Below are positions 6,404-9,165 of a stretch of 9,165 nt of DNA, piece after piece (within the stretch, counting starts at the first letter, position 1; each line of letters begins with the position of its first letter). Origin of the DNA: an uncultured Erysipelotrichaceae bacterium (GTDB lineage: Bacteria; Bacillota_I; Bacilli_A; Erysipelotrichales; Coprobacillaceae); contig ONFH01000210.1 in NCBI GenBank assembly GCA_900317015.1, positions 1-9,165 of the forward strand, given 5' to 3'. The notes under the pieces were generated by a model that saw only the letters and a list, made by a program, of their open reading frames with translations, was not told the origin of the DNA and did not search any database. Position numbers and translations under genes: made by a program.

Positions 6404-6994
6404 CTATTTAATCATTAAGCCGGAGTTGTTTGCGAACCATGATTTCTGGTTTTCTAAGGCGAACTCTAATGTTTCATTAACCACTAAAGCATCTTCCTTA
6501 TTTTCAAGAATCAAGCCGCCAAGTGTAATTTCATCACTTGCTTCAACAGCGACATCTTTTCCATAAGCTTTCTTAAGATCATCAGCAAATTTGAGATCTT
6601 CTTTACGAACATACATAACCGCATGTTCAAAATCATTTTCGCTTGCTTTCTTAGCCTGCTTTAATAAGTAATCCTTATAATCACTAGACTTTGTAAAAGC
6701 AACGAGTTCATCTTTAGCGTTTTTGAATACTTCACTCACGTATTCATCACGCTTAGCAATTAATTTCTTTGTTCTTTCTGTATGAGTTTCAGAAATCTGA
6801 GTGGCAGCTTCCTGATGGATTTCTTCAAGTTCCTGTTTCAAACGTAAGTCAGCATCTTTCTTGGCTTCCTTCTGCATAGAACTTAAAGCTTCATCTTCCA
6901 TCTTCTTGACTTCTGCATTGATTGCTTCTACTTCTTTAGAAGAAATCGATTCAATTTCTGCTTTCATAGAAAGATAAATATCTTTATCCTGCAT
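6404..6994 (-). CDS. ntpE: A/V-type ATPase subunit E (peripheral stalk)
   Basis: A 196-residue subunit E, part of the outer stalk (stator) that holds the A3B3 head against rotation. The N-terminal half (about 8-95) is highly charged, rich in Glu, Lys and Ala, and without prolines, as for the long coiled coil that pairs with subunit G/H. The C-terminal half is globular and contains the family feature LGGLIL (158-163) followed by a short strand and helix. AGGAG lies 8 nt before ATG 6994. It follows F by 17 nt and precedes A by 17 nt. Its coiled-coil partner (G/H) is not found in the window. Confidence 0.9.
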   Translation of the reverse strand: MQDKDIYLSMKAEIESISSKEVEAINAEVKKMEDEALSSMQKEAKKDADLRLKQELEEIHQEAATQISETHTERTKKLIAKRDEYVSEVFKNAKDELVAFTKSSDYKDYLLKQAKKASENDFEHAVMYVRKEDLKFADDLKKAYGKDVAVEASDEITLGGLILENKEDALVVNETLEFALENQKSWFANNSGLMIK

Positions 6995-7011
6995 AGTTTG
7001 ATCTCCTATCG

Positions 7012-7320
7012 TTACAATTTCACACCGATAGCTTCCGATACATAACCATCAATAGCTTCCCCAATCTTAGAGTGGCCATGACGGTCAGGAATCTCAGTAA
7101 TGAGCGGTTCGGGCTGTTTCAATTTAATTTCAGAAATAACATCCGGAGCTAATTCGATCAGCTTCGTCGTCACAAGAATGACCGCAATATCTTTTTCCTG
7201 CATCTTCGCATCTAAGAGTTCAAGGAACTCACGACGTTCATGAACGACGGAGCCCTTGATCCCAACTAAGCGCATCGCAGTTAAGGTATCGATGTTATCG
7301 CTGATCAAGTAGAATTTCAT
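7012..7320 (-). CDS. ntpG: A/V-type ATPase subunit F (central stalk)
   Basis: A 102-residue subunit F (called NtpG in Enterococcus hirae). It is a small Rossmann-like protein that binds subunit D in the rotating shaft. It begins MKFYLISDNIDTLTAMRLVG, typical of the family. A hydrophobic strand follows at 45-52 (IAVILVTT), then the signature PLITEIPDRHG (72-82). AAAGGAG lies 6 nt before ATG 7320. It lies directly after K and before E; in E. hirae it is after C and before A. This shift is part of the different gene order here. Length is normal. Confidence 0.93.
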   Translation of the reverse strand: MKFYLISDNIDTLTAMRLVGIKGSVVHERREFLELLDAKMQEKDIAVILVTTKLIELAPDVISEIKLKQPEPLITEIPDRHGHSKIGEAIDGYVSEAIGVKL

Positions 7321-7342
7321 GTTGATCTCCTTTTATGAGCAA

Positions 7343-7771
7343 TTATAAGTTGTTGATGATCAAGATAGAGATCAATAGACCATAGATGGCAACACCTTCA
7401 CCTAAGGCAACGAAGATCAATGATTTACCAAAGTTTTCAGCGTTTTCAGAGAAAGCACCGATAGCAGCAGGAGCGGCAGCAGCAACGGCAATACCTGCAC
7501 CAAGAGCTGAAAGACCAGTGGCTAAAGCGGCACCGATGAAACCAAGACCCTGAGCCATTGTACCAGTGATTGAAGCACCAGCGGCAAAGACTGGAGAGTT
7601 CGCAAATGCTAAAGTTAAAGCAAGACCACAACCAGCTACGAAACCAGAAATATGCAAACCTAAACGTCTCTTCGCAGATTTCTTAGAAACCTGACCTTTG
7701 AAAACTTTAATAAGTGGTAATGTTAAGGCAATCACAACGATTGCAGGTAAAATGAATGTTAAGATAGACAT
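7343..7771 (-). CDS. ntpK: A/V-type ATPase subunit K (membrane rotor ring, c-type)
   Basis: A 142-residue ring subunit that carries H+ or Na+ across the membrane. Two blocks are seen. The C-terminal hairpin is a typical proteolipid: a Gly/Ala helix at about 75-106, a polar cytoplasmic loop SENAENFGK (108-116) and a helix at 117-140 with the ion-binding carboxylate E125 in ALGEGVAIYG. In front are two more hydrophobic segments (3-22 and about 41-64) around a very basic loop (22-36). Unlike the 156-residue E. hirae NtpK, this front part is not an obvious duplicated hairpin. The second segment ends in SPVFAAGA, which resembles a signal peptidase site. Ion specificity cannot be told; the residue after E125 is Gly, not Ser/Thr. 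AAGGAG lies 11 nt before ATG 7771. Confidence 0.92.
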   Translation of the reverse strand: MSILTFILPAIVVIALTLPLIKVFKGQVSKKSAKRRLGLHISGFVAGCGLALTLAFANSPVFAAGASITGTMAQGLGFIGAALATGLSALGAGIAVAAAAPAAIGAFSENAENFGKSLIFVALGEGVAIYGLLISILIINNL

Positions 7772-7789
7772 AGTAGTTTTTTCTCCTTT

Positions 7790-9165
7790 TTAATCCTTTT
7801 GTAAAATTTCTTTCATACTAACAAATGGTTTCCCATTACCTTCATAGTAACGTGAGAACATTTCATAGAATTCAAGTCTTAAGACCTGGATACCAACGAT
7901 CAGACCTTCTAGACACATAACGAATGCGTTCCCTAGAACAAGGACGATCCAGTAGCCAACGCCACCAACCATACCCGCTAAGGTATAGACAACTAACATC
8001 ATCCCGGCATGGGATAAGACGAACCCGCCGACACGAAGGAAGGACATCGTATTGGTAATAAAAGTCAAGACGACATCAAATAATTCGAAGAATCCTTCTG
8101 TAAAGAAAGCCCCAAATCCTTCAGGGAACATCTTGTAGCCCTGGATCTTTCGATTTAATGGTTCCTTTAAGAAGATCAAAATAATTGGGAAGACGATACC
8201 AATGAGAACGAATGGAAGACCAAGAGGTAATCCTAATTTCATCAGCATGTTTAAGATTGCTAAAATAATACAAATATAGAAACATAAGCCTGCTAAGCCG
8301 TTTTGTGAGAACAAGAATTCTCCCCAATGCTTCTTTTTCGCATTGATATAAGTGTTGAAACACATTGAAATAATGATCAAGACAACACCAATGCCAACGG
8401 CTGCTTCTAGTAATGGCATCGTATTGGATGACTTCATTGGTAAGAAGAATGGTCTAAAGACTTCTTCACTGCCAAAGAAGGAACCAAAGATGAAACCAAA
8501 GAAGATTGAGAACACACCAATACGTGTCCCAACTAAGCCAAGTTCCATTTTCTTAAACTTCCAAGCCAGATAGCCGACTAAAATTAACATAGCGCCCTGG
8601 CCGACATCACCAAACATGATCCCGAACAAGATACAGTATGAGATAGCCACGAAGTTCGTAGGGTCCATATCCGTATAGGCTGGCACACCATACATGCTGA
8701 CAAACATACCGAATGGTTTCGAGAACCAGTTTTCCTTTAACTTTGTAGGTGGTGTTAATCGTGAGTCTCCCATTGGAGGCTTGATATCCACCTTAACATC
8801 TTTACGTGAGCCAAAGGTCTCTTTAAACTCTTTGGCGACTTTCTCTTCACAGAAGCCATAGATCGCAGCTCTTTGACCGAAGACGACAACGTATTTCTGC
8901 GCATCGCTTGTTTCGGCGTTTTCTTTACATGAGGCATAGATTGCGGAGAGATAAGCTTCATTCTTGCTTACGATCTCCTGTTTACGCTTCTCATATTTCT
9001 CAATGTTTGCTTTCGCATTGGCATTCTGCTCTTCTAAGTCCTTGATCGCATGAGCCGGTGTCCCATGAGCGAATGATGGAATATGAATACGGGTGAAGTA
9101 GAGTGATGTAAAGATGTTATCTACTTCCGGTGCTCTTGATTCTGTCGTGATGTACATACAGTAAC
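7790..9165 (-). CDS. ntpI: A/V-type ATPase subunit I (membrane stator, a-type), 5' end off the window
   Basis: The C-terminal 455 or more residues of subunit I, which forms the ion half-channels beside the K ring and anchors the outer stalks. In-window numbering counts from the Met at 9157. The end of the cytoplasmic domain (1-160) includes a charged coiled-coil part (about 40-70) and the hallmark PPTKLKENWFSKPFGMFVSMYGVP (from 136). Six to eight membrane segments follow from about 168. The essential arginine is R375 in FLRVGGFVLSHAG, with its helper helix CLEGLIVGIQVLRLEFYE (415-432). The Met at 9157 is not the start: the frame stays open to the edge, no Shine-Dalgarno precedes it, and the family is about 650 residues long. 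So roughly 190 residues are missing. K follows after 18 nt. Confidence 0.95.
   Translation of the reverse strand, partial: YCMYITTESRAPEVDNIFTSLYFTRIHIPSFAHGTPAHAIKDLEEQNANAKANIEKYEKRKQEIVSKNEAYLSAIYASCKENAETSDAQKYVVVFGQRAAIYGFCEEKVAKEFKETFGSRKDVKVDIKPPMGDSRLTPPTKLKENWFSKPFGMFVSMYGVPAYTDMDPTNFVAISYCILFGIMFGDVGQGAMLILVGYLAWKFKKMELGLVGTRIGVFSIFFGFIFGSFFGSEEVFRPFFLPMKSSNTMPLLEAAVGIGVVLIIISMCFNTYINAKKKHWGEFLFSQNGLAGLCFYICIILAILNMLMKLGLPLGLPFVLIGIVFPIILIFLKEPLNRKIQGYKMFPEGFGAFFTEGFFELFDVVLTFITNTMSFLRVGGFVLSHAGMMLVVYTLAGMVGGVGYWIVLVLGNAFVMCLEGLIVGIQVLRLEFYEMFSRYYEGNGKPFVSMKEILQKD

Noticed and set aside
7446..7631. Cysteine-rich 61-residue frame resembling a metal-binding or toxin peptide
   Set aside because: It is the shifted frame of the Ala/Gly codons of subunit K, which produces Cys, Arg and Ser by frame; no ribosome binding site.
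8121..8961. Several short frames on both strands within subunit I
   Set aside because: All are contained in the well-supported subunit I frame and have no own start signals or domain features.
9155..9157. ATG as the start of subunit I
   Set aside because: The frame is open upstream to the edge, no Shine-Dalgarno precedes it, and about 190 family residues would be missing.

Overview
The window looks like an AT-rich chromosome segment of a low-GC Gram-positive (Bacillota). An A/V-type ATPase operon plus strong AGGAGG-type ribosome binding sites fit a fermentative gut-type Firmicute. An Erysipelotrichia-like host is my guess from protein style only. All convincing genes lie on the minus strand, so they are read from the right edge to the left.

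Right two thirds (about 2543-9165): seven tightly packed genes of a rotary A/V-type ATPase, in transcription order I (5' end off the window), K, F, E, A, B, D. Gaps are 12 to 22 nt, with a 1-nt overlap between B and D. The operon ends in a clear intrinsic terminator whose stem includes the stop codon of D. Key residues are intact: P-loop K238 and E261 in A, R350 in B, E125 in K, and the conserved Arg in the FLRVG segment of I. Genes for subunit C and the second peripheral-stalk subunit (G/H) are not in the window. In Enterococcus hirae, C lies between E and A; here nothing does. If present, these genes must be upstream of I or elsewhere.

Middle (about 1936-2542): 600 bases without a convincing gene. 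This stretch is not blank. It holds a second terminator-like hairpin and a complete minus-strand promoter (TTGGCA-17-TATATT) overlapped by a CcpA cre-like palindrome. That promoter is followed by a strong Shine-Dalgarno and a reading frame that stops after five codons. Further left is a separate promoter (TTGACA-16-TATTTT) for the next operon.

Left (1-1935): a second, compositionally different operon. It encodes a 140-residue secreted protein, then a 30-bp perfect palindrome, then an ABC-2-like permease of about 265 residues. A second polytopic membrane protein overlaps it by 20 nt and runs off the left edge. From memory the set resembles the uncharacterised Bacillus subtilis yybN-yybM-yybL-yybK-yybJ cluster (small exported protein, several permeases, ABC ATPase). 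No ABC ATPase is visible here; it would be expected beyond position 1. This exported-protein/ABC-transporter module is the best candidate for undescribed biology in the window.
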